30,468 nt of DNA from Candidatus Nanohalarchaeota archaeon (GCA_030632385.1 DAOVUW010000004.1:1-30468); one strand, 5' to 3'. Positions 15,378 through 24,329 are shown, counted from the first letter of the stretch. Numbers and translations are program-made. Notes: generated by a model from the letters alone, not told the origin.

Positions 15378-16829
15378 CTATTCGCTAAAATGCAATACCT
15401 GATATTTTTCTATTTTTACATTTTCTTTCAGATAGCAGTCCTGCTCCAATCCTGCTTTTAAACACAACTGAGATAAAAACTCATTTTTTATCGGAAGCTG
15501 TTCCCATACTTGCGGCAGAAAAGTTGCCTGCGCCCATCCTTTTGTTAAAATAATACCATCAATGTTTTCTTTTATTTTTTCTATTTTTTTTTCCTGAGTT
15601 TCTGCTTTAATTTCCTGCGGAATAGTCAATACAGATATTTCTATTTTTATATCTTTTAGTTCAGCTTTGCTCACTTGATTAAATCTGTTGTCTCGTACAG
15701 CCGCATTGATTGCATTGTCTCGTACAGCCAAGTACAGTGGCTTGTCCGGCAGGATATTGCCGATGCAACCCCTTAATTGATTGTTTTTTTCAAGAGTTAC
15801 AAATACACCCCTGGCTTCTTTTAATTTTGAATCCTCTGTTTTTGGTTCGTATGTCTTTCCATCAATAATATATTCTTGGATAGTTTTTCTTGCAATAGTC
15901 AAAAGTTCGTTTTTCTGCGATTCTGATAAAAATGAAGAGTCTGTGTAAAATGCAATTGAACTATAACCCACAACAGAATCTCTATCTCCTGTAACATCGC
16001 CGGAATTTGCATATTTGAGGATTTTTGAATTCCAGTCTAATTTTTTGGCGATGTTCATCAAGATTAAAACAGGTATTTTTCCGCACATTTCGCACTGCTT
16101 TGCATTTTGAGTATCTAAAGATTCTATTGAATTTATGCATTTTTCATCCATTTTAACTGCATCTTCGTATGGGAAAAAATGAGATAAATCAGAACTTACG
16201 ACAATAAGCGTTTGGTCGTCAATATTTCGGGAAATCAATTCTGCTATTTGGTCAATCTGGTTTTGATTTAAATCTCCTGTAATAATTGGAACGATTTCAA
16301 AATCATTCAATGTTTTTTGCAAGAAAGGAATTTGTACTTCTAAAGAATGCTCTTTTATGTGTGCTTCATCAACTGTATTGATTAACTCAGATTCGAGTTT
16401 TAATTTATCTGCCAGTTGGGATATTTTTACCAAACCCAATGGAGTTATGTAATGAGTGTAGTTTCCAATAGATGCGCTGTTAAAATAAACAGAATGTGAT
16501 GGGGCAAGCAAAATTACGGTTTTTATATTTTTATCTTTAATCAGATTGTATCCATGGGCAGCAACACCACCAGAATAAACATAACCTGCATGCGGTTCAA
16601 TCAACGCCTTTATTTGTTTGTTTTCTAATTCTTCATCTTTCTCTGCTTCAAACAAATAATTATCTATTGTTTGGGATAATTTTTCCATTGACAAAGGATA
16701 AAAAGCACCCGCAACGGCGGGCTTTCTTATATTTTTTTCCATAGTAATATTTTGGCAAATAAACGAAATAATCAATACTATTACAACAATAATAGAAGTA
16801 AAACATATAAATCTTGTTTTTGGATTCAT
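15378..16829 (-). CDS. Fused MEMO-AMMECR1 protein (AmmeMemoRadiSam A/B type)
   Basis: Residues about 31-300 form a MEMO domain: KPAVAGAFYP, EPHAGYVYSGG (H80), APSHSVYF (H112), EVQIPFLQ, SSDLSHF and CGKIP (C249), matching the metal-binding positions of human MEMO1. Residues about 305-480 form an AMMECR1 domain with GVFVTLEKNNQLRGCIG. The two families occur together with a radical SAM protein, which is not in this window; the biochemical role is unsettled. The first 29 residues contain a hydrophobic helix (about 8-25), so the long form would be membrane-anchored. Met30 (16742) is an alternative start giving the normal cytosolic form. It lies 17 bases after the DUF84 gene. Confidence 0.9.
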   Translation of the reverse strand: MNPKTRFICFTSIIVVIVLIISFICQNITMEKNIRKPAVAGAFYPLSMEKLSQTIDNYLFEAEKDEELENKQIKALIEPHAGYVYSGGVAAHGYNLIKDKNIKTVILLAPSHSVYFNSASIGNYTHYITPLGLVKISQLADKLKLESELINTVDEAHIKEHSLEVQIPFLQKTLNDFEIVPIITGDLNQNQIDQIAELISRNIDDQTLIVVSSDLSHFFPYEDAVKMDEKCINSIESLDTQNAKQCEMCGKIPVLILMNIAKKLDWNSKILKYANSGDVTGDRDSVVGYSSIAFYTDSSFLSESQKNELLTIARKTIQEYIIDGKTYEPKTEDSKLKEARGVFVTLEKNNQLRGCIGNILPDKPLYLAVRDNAINAAVRDNRFNQVSKAELKDIKIEISVLTIPQEIKAETQEKKIEKIKENIDGIILTKGWAQATFLPQVWEQLPIKNEFLSQLCLKAGLEQDCYLKENVKIEKYQVLHFSE

Positions 16830-16846
16830 AATATTGGTGTTGTTGA

Positions 16847-17401
16847 CTAAAATAAATCTGAATTTTCCAGATGAATCAAAGCCATCATAATCGCCTGTTT
16901 TGCGTATTCTTTTCTGTTTATTCTCCCATTTGTCAATATGCCGATTGTTCCTTCTGAAGAACCAATTTTTGGGTTTTTTGTCAAACCTGCTTTGTAAAAT
17001 GCTTCACTGATGTCGAGCCCTTTTTCAAAAACAAGGTTTGTTATTTTTTTAGGATATTCAAAGGCAGATGACAAGCCAATGTGAAAATTTTTCCCATCAT
17101 AGATTGCGCAGGCACACACATTCATATAATCGCTTTTGGCGTAAGGCACTTTTATCAAACCATCTTCAATGCCGAAACTATAATCGCATTGATAAAAAGC
17201 ATTTTTCGCCCTGTTCATTGCTCCTTTAATGGTTTCATCAAGTGATACCGGTTGTTCTGAAACATCCGAGGAACTCTCTGTTGGAACAATTTCTGCATTG
17301 GAGAGGAAATCATAATTTTTAATCAGCTCTTTGACTGCACATACTTTAACTTCATTTTTCGAGCCGATTTTTATTGCTGCATTCATAACAATATGATGCA
17401 T
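16847..17401 (-). CDS. DUF84/YjjX-type inosine/xanthosine triphosphatase
   Basis: The 184-residue protein carries the family start IKIGSKNEVKVCAVKE, the loop SDVSEQPVSLDETIKGAMNRAKNA, the FGIEDGL motif and a closing SSEGTIGILTNGRINRKEYAKQAI. The family hydrolyses ITP and XTP to keep deaminated purines out of nucleic acids. Met7 (17383) matches the usual family N-terminus better. However, the TATA-like stretch at 17422-17431 sits about 26 bases before the first ATG, so the start is undecided. It is first in a two-gene unit with MEMO-AMMECR1. Confidence 0.9.
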   Translation of the reverse strand: MHHIVMNAAIKIGSKNEVKVCAVKELIKNYDFLSNAEIVPTESSSDVSEQPVSLDETIKGAMNRAKNAFYQCDYSFGIEDGLIKVPYAKSDYMNVCACAIYDGKNFHIGLSSAFEYPKKITNLVFEKGLDISEAFYKAGLTKNPKIGSSEGTIGILTNGRINRKEYAKQAIMMALIHLENSDLF

Positions 17402-17430
17402 TCAATTTTTTATGGTTATGCAAAATATAA

Positions 17431-17455
17431 TACAATAAAAGAGTCTTACGAAATT
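17431..17455 (+). repeat. Dispersed 25-bp repeat, copy 1
   Basis: Twenty-four of 25 bases match 24250-24274 (core AATAAAAGAGTCTTA, then YGAAATT), in the same orientation 6.8 kb apart. Weaker similarity (ACTTT, AATGCA, TAA) continues another 20-25 bases. This copy lies just upstream of the DUF84 promoter, read on the opposite strand to that gene. Confidence 0.7.
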
Positions 17456-17521
17456 ACACACTTTATACGCAATGCAATAAGTTCGTTTACTGTATAAAAA
17501 ACTTACCTATAAATACGGCTT

Positions 17522-17571
17522 TGCCCAAAAAGTAACTTCTGCACAAAAAGTCTGATTTTTGCCCAAAAAGT
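17522..17571 (+). repeat. Three tandem TGCMCAAAAAGT motifs
   Basis: TGCCCAAAAAGT (17522-17533), TGCACAAAAAGT (17540-17551) and TGCCCAAAAAGT (17560-17571) are direct repeats with spacings of 18 and 20 bases. The last two are followed by CTG. The spacing suggests protein-binding sites. Near copies occur at 21703-21714 and 28636-28647. Confidence 0.65.
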
Positions 17572-17597
17572 CTGTAATTTTGTTTATTTTTTCTATA

Positions 17598-17810
17598 TTA
17601 TATTTTATGCATTGTATTTATTAGTTTGTAATCTTTTTTATCGTATTTTTTGTTATGGTAATAATTACTTTTATTAATCAAACCATTACAATCAAAACAA
17701 TCTTTGCAATCTTCACAATTATGACAATTTTTACAATTAAAACAATTTATGCAGTTGGAACAATCAATACAATCTTCACAATTATAATTTATTGATTCCA
17801 TAATAGGCAT
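17598..17810 (-). CDS. Tiny Cys-Xaa-Asn/Asp tripeptide-repeat protein
   Basis: The 70-residue product has eleven cysteines in strict three-residue spacing (NC EDC IDC SNC INC FNC KNC HNC EDC KDC FDC), then the tail NGLINKSNYYHNKKYDKKDY. The tail resembles the GLxNKxYxxxNKxYxKxxY ending that follows similar Cys repeats in some larger proteins of candidate bacterial phyla, as I remember them. This one would be a detached repeat module. Metal binding is plausible but not shown. A TATA-like ATATAAAA (minus strand, 17826-17833) lies 20-29 bases before the candidate starts at 17810 and 17801. It lies downstream of the restriction-modification gene, same strand, 42 bases away. Confidence 0.7.
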   Translation of the reverse strand: MPIMESINYNCEDCIDCSNCINCFNCKNCHNCEDCKDCFDCNGLINKSNYYHNKKYDKKDYKLINTMHKI

Positions 17811-17852
17811 TAACGAGTTTAAATTTTTTATATTTGAATTATTAAAAAATAA

Positions 17853-20800
17853 TTATGATAAATATTTATCTAAAATATCTTTCTTTTTAAATTCTAAATT
17901 TTTAATCTCTGCTTTATTAGTGTCTATTTTCTCTTCAAATAAATTAATCTCTTCAATAATTTCTTTTTGTTTTTCTATTGGTGGCAATGGACAACCAATA
18001 TTATAAACTATATCTTGATTAATAAAAGGTTGAGATTTTTTTATTCTGTATTGGTTTAAATTTTCATTTTTAAGTATATGTGCCAAATAAGGCAAATAAA
18101 TTTTATTTTCTTCATATTCTTTAATATACATGGCATTATCTGTAATCCATATATTTTTATTAGTTAAATGAATTGAACCGCAATTTTCTCCAACCCTCCC
18201 GATTACAATTGTTTTTTTATCAAATAAATATTCATTATGTTTTCCTACTTCTCCATTGCCCCCATATACAGAATATTCTCCTTTAATAATTGACTCTTTG
18301 GGTAAAAACTTGCCATTAATTAAAGTAATTTTTCGATTTAATTTAACGTTATTATATGAATATGACTCCTGTATTATACCATTAATCGATTCTTTATTTT
18401 CGATATTATATTTTTCTAATTTTTGTTTTTCTTCTTCTATTTTATATATTTCTTCAACTATTTTTTCTTGAATTTGTTTTGGTGGAAGAGGGATTTTGAA
18501 GTTTTTAATAACTTCTTGAGAAATATTAGATCTGGCTACTCCGTAACTTAAACTTACAAAGTTTTCTAATTGAGTATCTAAATAACGATATAAAAAATTA
18601 TAATTTATATTCTCATTTGGAAAAATACCACAAACTGCTTGATTTGTTGATGCTTCTACTCCAAGTATTCCTACTTGCCCTGTTGTAGCTCCATACATTG
18701 CAACCAAAACCGTGTTTTTAGGGAAGATTTTAGCTGACGATTTCTCTAATCCTAATTTTGTTATTTTAGTCTTAGAATCTAAAATTACACCATCTCTAAC
18801 TTCTCCGCTATTCACCCATAAAACTTTTCCACCTTCATAAAATTCTGAATGTCCTGATGTTGGCGTTCCTCCAGATGAAGTTTCGCAAATATCTCCAATT
18901 TTAACTAAATTCCATCTACTCTTAATTTTAATCTTTTTTTTTATATTCAACGAAATAGTTTTCTCAAAATCCACTCTATCAAAAGCTATCATATCCACTA
19001 AATTTATAACCGAAATATTTTTCAGCATATTCTCATCCATTTCAAAATCTCCCCCAATAAAATTTTTGTAAGTATAAAAGCTCGCTTTTTCTGGATTTTC
19101 TTGAGTATTTGGATCAAAAAGGCTCGTACAATCATCTATACTTTTACTTCTTTGAATTGGATGAATTCCTTCATATCCACGACGATTACTGAATTCGTAC
19201 CCTAAAAATTGTTTTTCTTGTTTTTTCTCTCCTGTTTTTGTGAGAACCACCTTTTGCCTATAAACAAGTATAAAATATAAAATCTTTTCTTTTTCTATTT
19301 CAATAATTTGATGATATAAATCTTCGTCATTTTTTGCTTTTAACTTCTTTTTATATTCCACAAATAGTTCCTGGTTTTGGATTGCCTCATTTGGAGCTTT
19401 TTTACACAAAGAAACATAGTTTAAAAAGTGTGTTTCCCCCCAAGTATGAGCGACATATTTTGAAAAGATATTTTCAATTCCATTAACAGTAACATCTTGT
19501 AAATTTACAAAAAATTTATTCACTGAATTCTCAATATTTTGCCAATCATAATTATTTTTTCTTCTTAAAAACAATACAACTGTATTTGTTCCTGTTGCCA
19601 TAAATGTACTTGAACCAAGTTGAGTGATACCTATTATTTCAAAATATTTTAGAATAATTTCTCTAGTTTTTGTATAAATTCCTGTATTGCTCAAAATACT
19701 AGAAGGTAAAATAATTCCAGCCACTCCACCGTCTTTCAAAAGTTGTTTTGTCCTTTCAATAAAAAGACATTCAATTTCTGAGCTTTGATCTGTTAAATTA
19801 TCAAATAACTCAAAATCTTTTTTTGCTTCTTTGTCTTCAAGCGATCCTTTAAAAGCAGAAACAGAATAAGGGGGGTTGGAAATTACAATATCAAATTGTT
19901 TGTTGTCTTGTGTAAAATTACGGTCTTTTTCTTTCAATCTTCCACGATAAGCAGAATTTCTATCAAATGTTCCAAGTCCATCTCCATGAATCACATTTGC
20001 TAGTCCATCTCCGTGTAAATAGCAACTCACTTTTGCTGTTTTTACAAGGCGATAATCTTTCTCAATTCCATAAACATAGTCAAATGCCCAATCAAATTGA
20101 TTGTCTTTCCATGCTTTTATTTTCTTTGATGATTGCGGGTTAATTTTATTTTCATCAACACCATCTATAATTTGTTGCACTTCATTCATAGATTCAGTAA
20201 GAAAATGACCACTTCCTGCCGCATAATCAATCATACATGGAAGTAAATCATTAGAATTTCCTTTTTTTAATTTTTCTTTAGTAATTTCTTTTATTGGTAA
20301 ACTTTTAATAATATACCTCGCCACTGGAACAGGTGTAAAAAATTGTCCCGATTCTTGTTTTAATCCAGTAGTTAAAAGAAGTTCAAAAAAATCCCCTAAA
20401 TATTGGTGTTTTTGATTATAACGAAGTTGATATTTTTGTAATAGCTCTACGACATCTTTTACTACTATCGCATTTTCTTCGAAAGATTCATCATCAAACA
20501 CTTCTTTAAATGCAAATTCATTATTTTTTTTAAGTCTAATCTCAGTAAGTATTCTTAAAAATTCCTTCTTTTGTGATTCTTCAACAGAACCAAATTTTTT
20601 ATTAAATTCTTCATCTCCGATATCAGTTACTTCTTTTTCTAAAAGTTCTTCCATCCCCCTTTTATAAAGATCAGTAAGTCTTTTTTGAAACGAAATATTA
20701 TCATCCTCTCCCTCCAACCATTGAAAATGAAGTTGCTCTGATTTTGGTCTATCTTCATCAACGATTTTACAAAGAAATAATGTGAAAATTTTATTAAAAG

Positions 20801-21569
20801 CATTTGGTTTGTCTGATACTACATTTTGACGAAGAATTTCTAAAAAACGATTAAATATAAAGCTACTATCTTTTTGCTTTATAACATTTAATTCTTCTCT
20901 TGTAAGTGCCTTACTTTGAAATTCATAAACCTCAACCCACTCATCAAAAAGACCATTTATTTTTGTAAGTTTATTCCAACGATTATACAAATCTTTTACA
21001 TCTCCTGGCTGTCTATAATTTTCTTCGATTTTTATAATTTCATTTCTGTACTCAATTTCGTTTTTATCGAATCTTGAAGTGTATAAAACTAAATGTTCTG
21101 TATTGGTATCTTGTTGAAAATAAGTAAATAATTGCCCACCATCTTTTTTGAGTTTGGTAAATTCTTTATCAAATTCATTGCCCCATGTTTTACATTCAAT
21201 CATTAAATAAGCTTTGCTATTTTTCTTTACCAAAATGTCAAGTCTTCCGCTTGTTCCATGACCAGAGGGGTATACTTTTTCAAGAATAATTCTTTCTGGA
21301 GAATATCCCTTATCCAACAATCTATTTACACATTCTAAAACAACAAAATTTTCTTGTTGAGAAAAATTAGTTGTAGTTTTTCTTTCTTCATCTATTTTAT
21401 TTCCATAATCAATTTTAGAATTTGAAAATTCTGAATTAATGAAGATATTTATTTCATAATTATTATGATATTTATAGAGTTTAGAATAAGTATTTAGAGT
21501 ACCATCTTTTAATTTAAAACCTAAAGTTTTAATGAATTTTGTATAATTTTGTGAGTTAATATTATTCAT
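17853..21569 (-). CDS. Single-chain restriction-modification enzyme (Type IIG/I-like: nuclease, MTase, two TRDs)
   Basis: A 1238-residue fusion. Residues about 70-180 contain a PD-(D/E)xK nuclease core, with D111 in GRLDILV and E125-C-K127 in MIECKTWG, like the HsdR N-terminal domain. Residues about 400-690 form a HsdM-type N6-adenine methyltransferase with GQFFTP near 408, AdoMet motif DYAAGSGHFL near 445 and catalytic NPPY near 565. From about 884 come two HsdS-type target recognition domains, the first with SSGGTPTSG...LWVNSGEV and the second near 1085-1205, each followed by a coiled spacer (LPPKQIQEKIVEEI, LPPIEKQKEIIEEI). Two TRDs predict a bipartite recognition site. No separate HsdR, HsdM or HsdS is present. 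The island character suggests lateral transfer. Confidence 0.92.
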   Translation of the reverse strand: MNNINSQNYTKFIKTLGFKLKDGTLNTYSKLYKYHNNYEINIFINSEFSNSKIDYGNKIDEERKTTTNFSQQENFVVLECVNRLLDKGYSPERIILEKVYPSGHGTSGRLDILVKKNSKAYLMIECKTWGNEFDKEFTKLKKDGGQLFTYFQQDTNTEHLVLYTSRFDKNEIEYRNEIIKIEENYRQPGDVKDLYNRWNKLTKINGLFDEWVEVYEFQSKALTREELNVIKQKDSSFIFNRFLEILRQNVVSDKPNAFNKIFTLFLCKIVDEDRPKSEQLHFQWLEGEDDNISFQKRLTDLYKRGMEELLEKEVTDIGDEEFNKKFGSVEESQKKEFLRILTEIRLKKNNEFAFKEVFDDESFEENAIVVKDVVELLQKYQLRYNQKHQYLGDFFELLLTTGLKQESGQFFTPVPVARYIIKSLPIKEITKEKLKKGNSNDLLPCMIDYAAGSGHFLTESMNEVQQIIDGVDENKINPQSSKKIKAWKDNQFDWAFDYVYGIEKDYRLVKTAKVSCYLHGDGLANVIHGDGLGTFDRNSAYRGRLKEKDRNFTQDNKQFDIVISNPPYSVSAFKGSLEDKEAKKDFELFDNLTDQSSEIECLFIERTKQLLKDGGVAGIILPSSILSNTGIYTKTREIILKYFEIIGITQLGSSTFMATGTNTVVLFLRRKNNYDWQNIENSVNKFFVNLQDVTVNGIENIFSKYVAHTWGETHFLNYVSLCKKAPNEAIQNQELFVEYKKKLKAKNDEDLYHQIIEIEKEKILYFILVYRQKVVLTKTGEKKQEKQFLGYEFSNRRGYEGIHPIQRSKSIDDCTSLFDPNTQENPEKASFYTYKNFIGGDFEMDENMLKNISVINLVDMIAFDRVDFEKTISLNIKKKIKIKSRWNLVKIGDICETSSGGTPTSGHSEFYEGGKVLWVNSGEVRDGVILDSKTKITKLGLEKSSAKIFPKNTVLVAMYGATTGQVGILGVEASTNQAVCGIFPNENINYNFLYRYLDTQLENFVSLSYGVARSNISQEVIKNFKIPLPPKQIQEKIVEEIYKIEEEKQKLEKYNIENKESINGIIQESYSYNNVKLNRKITLINGKFLPKESIIKGEYSVYGGNGEVGKHNEYLFDKKTIVIGRVGENCGSIHLTNKNIWITDNAMYIKEYEENKIYLPYLAHILKNENLNQYRIKKSQPFINQDIVYNIGCPLPPIEKQKEIIEEINLFEEKIDTNKAEIKNLEFKKKDILDKYLS

Positions 21570-21702
21570 TTTTTTACCGTATCATTTCATCTATTTTTTA
21601 TTTGTGAATTATGTCCTACGCCACCAATATATCGACTTCCCATATTTCCCTTTATTCACTATATTTCTTTTATGTAATAGAGTTAAATACTTTTTTGCAG
21701 TC

Positions 21703-21737
21703 TGCCCGAAAAGTATGTGTTTTTTATGACTTTCCGG
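21703..21737. repeat. Motif copy and hairpin on the right side of the RM island
   Basis: TGCCCGAAAAGT (21703-21714) differs in one base from the tandem motif at 17560-17571. It also forms the left arm of an imperfect hairpin with ACTTTCCGG (21729-21737). It lies between the RM gene start and citrate synthase; the rest of 21570-21852 shows only promoters. Confidence 0.5.
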
Positions 21738-21843
21738 ACGAAGCCTGTAAATACAACATCCATTTATAAACCTCAATGACCTGTAGTATATATACTTCGA
21801 TTCAAAAAATATTTTTGCAAATAAACAACAATCATGATTATTA

Positions 21844-21848
21844 GAGGA
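21844..21848 (+). promoter_or_regulatory. Shine-Dalgarno site of citrate synthase
   Basis: GAGGA ends four bases before the ATG at 21853. The nearest TATA-like run (AGTATATATAC, about 21784-21794) is some 64 bases upstream, so the mRNA should have a leader of about 40 bases. Most genes here look leaderless, so this is an exception and fixes the start. Confidence 0.6.
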
Positions 21849-21852
21849 TAGA

Positions 21853-23205
21853 ATGGAAGAAGAATATATACTGAAAATGTCAGACGCTCTTCAAAAAGCA
21901 AATGCAATAGATGAAGAATTATACGAACAATACAATGTAAAAAGAGGTTTGAGAAACAATGATTTTACAGGCGTACTGGCTGGTCTTACAAATATAGGCG
22001 AAGTGACGGGATATAAAATAGTAGACAATAAATCGACGCCGATAGATGGAAAATTATTCTATCGTGGATTTGATACAAACAAACTGGCAAATGGATTCTG
22101 GAATGAAAAAAGATTTGGATTTGATGAAACGGTTTTTTTATTATTGTTCGGAAACCTACCTGCAAAAGATGAACTGGAAACTTTTTCTTCTATTCTGGCA
22201 CAGTCAAGAGATCTTCCTGATAATTTTACAGAGGATATGATTCTGAAAATAAAAGGAAAAGACATTATGAATATGCTTGCGAGGTGCACTCTTGCGTTGT
22301 ATGCCCTTGATGATAAAGCAGATGATACAACCGTTGCAAATGTATTGAAACAAAGCATTAATCTTATTGCTAAATTTCCTACAATTATAGCATATTCTTA
22401 TCATTCTATGAATCATTATTATCTCAAGAATCATCTTGTAATACGACACCCAAAGAAAAAATTATCCACTGCAGAGAATTTTCTTTATATGTTAAAAGGC
22501 ATAAATAAATACAGTTCTTTGGAAGCAAAATTGCTGGACCTTGTGCTTGTACTTCATGCAGAACACGGAGGAGGAAACAATTCTAGTTTCACGATGCGTG
22601 TCGTAAGTTCTTCCAGTACAGATACTTACTCTGCAATAGCAGCAGCTTTGGGTGCTCTTAAAGGTCCTTTGCATGGAGGCGCAAACCAAAAAGTTCCGAT
22701 AATGATGAAAGAAATAAAGGATAATGTACGAAACCCAACAAGTGAAGCGGAAATTTCAGATTATCTTATTAAAATTCTAAAGAAAGAGGCTTTTGACAGA
22801 ACAGGAAAGATTTATGGCTTTGGGCATGCGGTTTACACCATCTCAGACCCAAGAACAGTTATTTTAAAGGAAAAGGCAATGGAACTTGCCAAAGAAAAAT
22901 CGTGCATGGACGATTTTGAATTTTACAAAAGAGTTGAGAAATTAGCCCCTGAAATTTTTGCTAAATTCAAGGGAACAGAAAAGAAGATTTGCACAAATGT
23001 TGATTTTTATTCAGGTTTTGTCGGTGATTGCATTGGAATTACCAGAGAATTATACACACCTCTTTTTGCTATGTCCAGAATTTCTGGGTTATGCGCACAT
23101 CGTCTTGAAGAACTGAGCTGCAAAAAAAGAAAGCTAATTAGACCTGCTTTTAAAAATGTGTGTCCTAAAAAAGAGTATGTCGCTTTTAATGAGAGGATAA
23201 AATAA
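21853..23205 (+). CDS. gltA: Citrate synthase (citrate/2-methylcitrate synthase type)
   Basis: The 450-residue enzyme condenses oxaloacetate with acetyl-CoA. The catalytic triad is visible: His in LHAEHGGGN (H238), His in GPLHGGAN (H274) and Asp in NVDFYSG (D384). GFGHAVY and the YRGF segment near residue 70 are also family marks. The length of about 450 residues and an N-terminal extension of about 40 residues before the usual start resemble the long form common in Gram-positive anaerobes rather than the short archaeal form of about 370-380. Transfer from bacteria is possible but needs a tree. No other citric acid cycle gene is in the window, so the pathway context is unknown. Confidence 0.95.
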   Translation: MEEEYILKMSDALQKANAIDEELYEQYNVKRGLRNNDFTGVLAGLTNIGEVTGYKIVDNKSTPIDGKLFYRGFDTNKLANGFWNEKRFGFDETVFLLLFGNLPAKDELETFSSILAQSRDLPDNFTEDMILKIKGKDIMNMLARCTLALYALDDKADDTTVANVLKQSINLIAKFPTIIAYSYHSMNHYYLKNHLVIRHPKKKLSTAENFLYMLKGINKYSSLEAKLLDLVLVLHAEHGGGNNSSFTMRVVSSSSTDTYSAIAAALGALKGPLHGGANQKVPIMMKEIKDNVRNPTSEAEISDYLIKILKKEAFDRTGKIYGFGHAVYTISDPRTVILKEKAMELAKEKSCMDDFEFYKRVEKLAPEIFAKFKGTEKKICTNVDFYSGFVGDCIGITRELYTPLFAMSRISGLCAHRLEELSCKKRKLIRPAFKNVCPKKEYVAFNERIK

Positions 23206-23408
23206 ACTATAAAACATACACTATTCTTTTGAACTTATATCCGGATGATTATTTTTGATTATACATACAATAAAACAACCAAAAATAAGCTTAAAAGTAG
23301 AACCCACATAAGGAAACTTTTATGATTTTTACTTATTTTTTTAAAATTGCAGTTTCATTTTTAAAATTTAATGCAAGATATATATTAAAAGAAAAGTAGT
23401 GAAAAAAT

Positions 23409-24170
23409 ATGGATGTTATAATTGAAAATGCCGGTGTTTTTAGAGATGCAATTAGTGCGATTTCAGAATTAATAGATGAAGGAAAATTAAGATTTGATAA
23501 AGAAGGACTTAAAATAAAAGAGACTGATCCTACTATGATTTCTATGGTAGATTTTAAGTTTAGCGCAAAAAATTTTTCCAAATACGATATTGAAGAAAAT
23601 CAAGACGTTGCTATTTCTATTTCGCAGCTATACCAAGTATTAAGACGGCTCAATTCAGACAACAAACTACAGATACAATATAAAAAAGAAAAAAATGTCA
23701 TTGATTTTATTCTTATCGGCGGTCCGAATGTAAAAAAGTTTTCCATTCCTGTTCTTGATTTAGAAGATAAAAAAATACCCGATATCAATCTTGATTTTGA
23801 GATAAGTGTTGAAATGAACAGAAAATTATTAAGTGAAATCATTCTGGATGCAAGTGTTGTCGGTGAAACCCTTTCATTTGCGGCAGACAAAGAGACGCTG
23901 AATTTTTTTTCAGAAGAAGACATGAATCGTGTCGAGATGGATTTAGACAGAAAAAATGAAGACATATTTTCATTTAAATATACTTCCAGCGTAGACAAAC
24001 TAAAATCAAAATACTCTCTTGAATATTTGAAGAAAATGGAAAAGAGCGGAAAAATTTCTGATATCGTGATGCTTGAATTTGGAAACGATTATCCGCTGAA
24101 AATGAGTTTTACTGATAAGGAAAAAAATATTGTAATCGCTTATGTATTGGCTCCAAGAGTAGAGGATTAA
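23409..24170 (+). CDS. pcn: DNA polymerase sliding clamp PCNA
   Basis: The 253-residue protein has the PCNA fold pattern: it opens with MDVIIENAGVFRDAISAISELIDEG, continues with EGLKIKETDPTMISMVDFKF and the interdomain stretch IPVLDLEDKKIPDINLDFE, and ends with YPLKMSF...VIAYVLAPRVED. It forms a trimeric ring that tethers polymerase, ligase and nucleases through PIP motifs. ATATATATTA (23378-23387) lies about 26 bases before the ATG, giving a leaderless mRNA. The 200 bases before it hold nothing else that I recognise. Confidence 0.96.
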   Translation: MDVIIENAGVFRDAISAISELIDEGKLRFDKEGLKIKETDPTMISMVDFKFSAKNFSKYDIEENQDVAISISQLYQVLRRLNSDNKLQIQYKKEKNVIDFILIGGPNVKKFSIPVLDLEDKKIPDINLDFEISVEMNRKLLSEIILDASVVGETLSFAADKETLNFFSEEDMNRVEMDLDRKNEDIFSFKYTSSVDKLKSKYSLEYLKKMEKSGKISDIVMLEFGNDYPLKMSFTDKEKNIVIAYVLAPRVED

Positions 24171-24249
24171 TTCAATCAGATTATTGTGATTGTGCAGATT
24201 TTTAGAACAAAAGCAACCAAAATATTATAAATTAAACATGTACTTTACC

Positions 24250-24274
24250 TACAATAAAAGAGTCTTATGAAATT
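24250..24274 (+). repeat. Dispersed 25-bp repeat, copy 2
   Basis: Partner of 17431-17455 with one mismatch. Here it lies 56-80 bases before the start of the DUF1616-like gene and upstream of its TATA box. Confidence 0.7.
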
Positions 24275-24329
24275 TACTACTTTTAATGCATATAAATTAT
24301 TTAAACACCACTTACATAATTTATATATA

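Noticed and set aside
15688..15729. Perfect 15-bp direct repeat (period 27) in the AMMECR1 part
   Set aside because: It encodes the repeated AVRDN of AVRDNAINAAVRDN, where the family already has a similar repeated pattern. There is no extra length compared with the family, so no insertion is implied.
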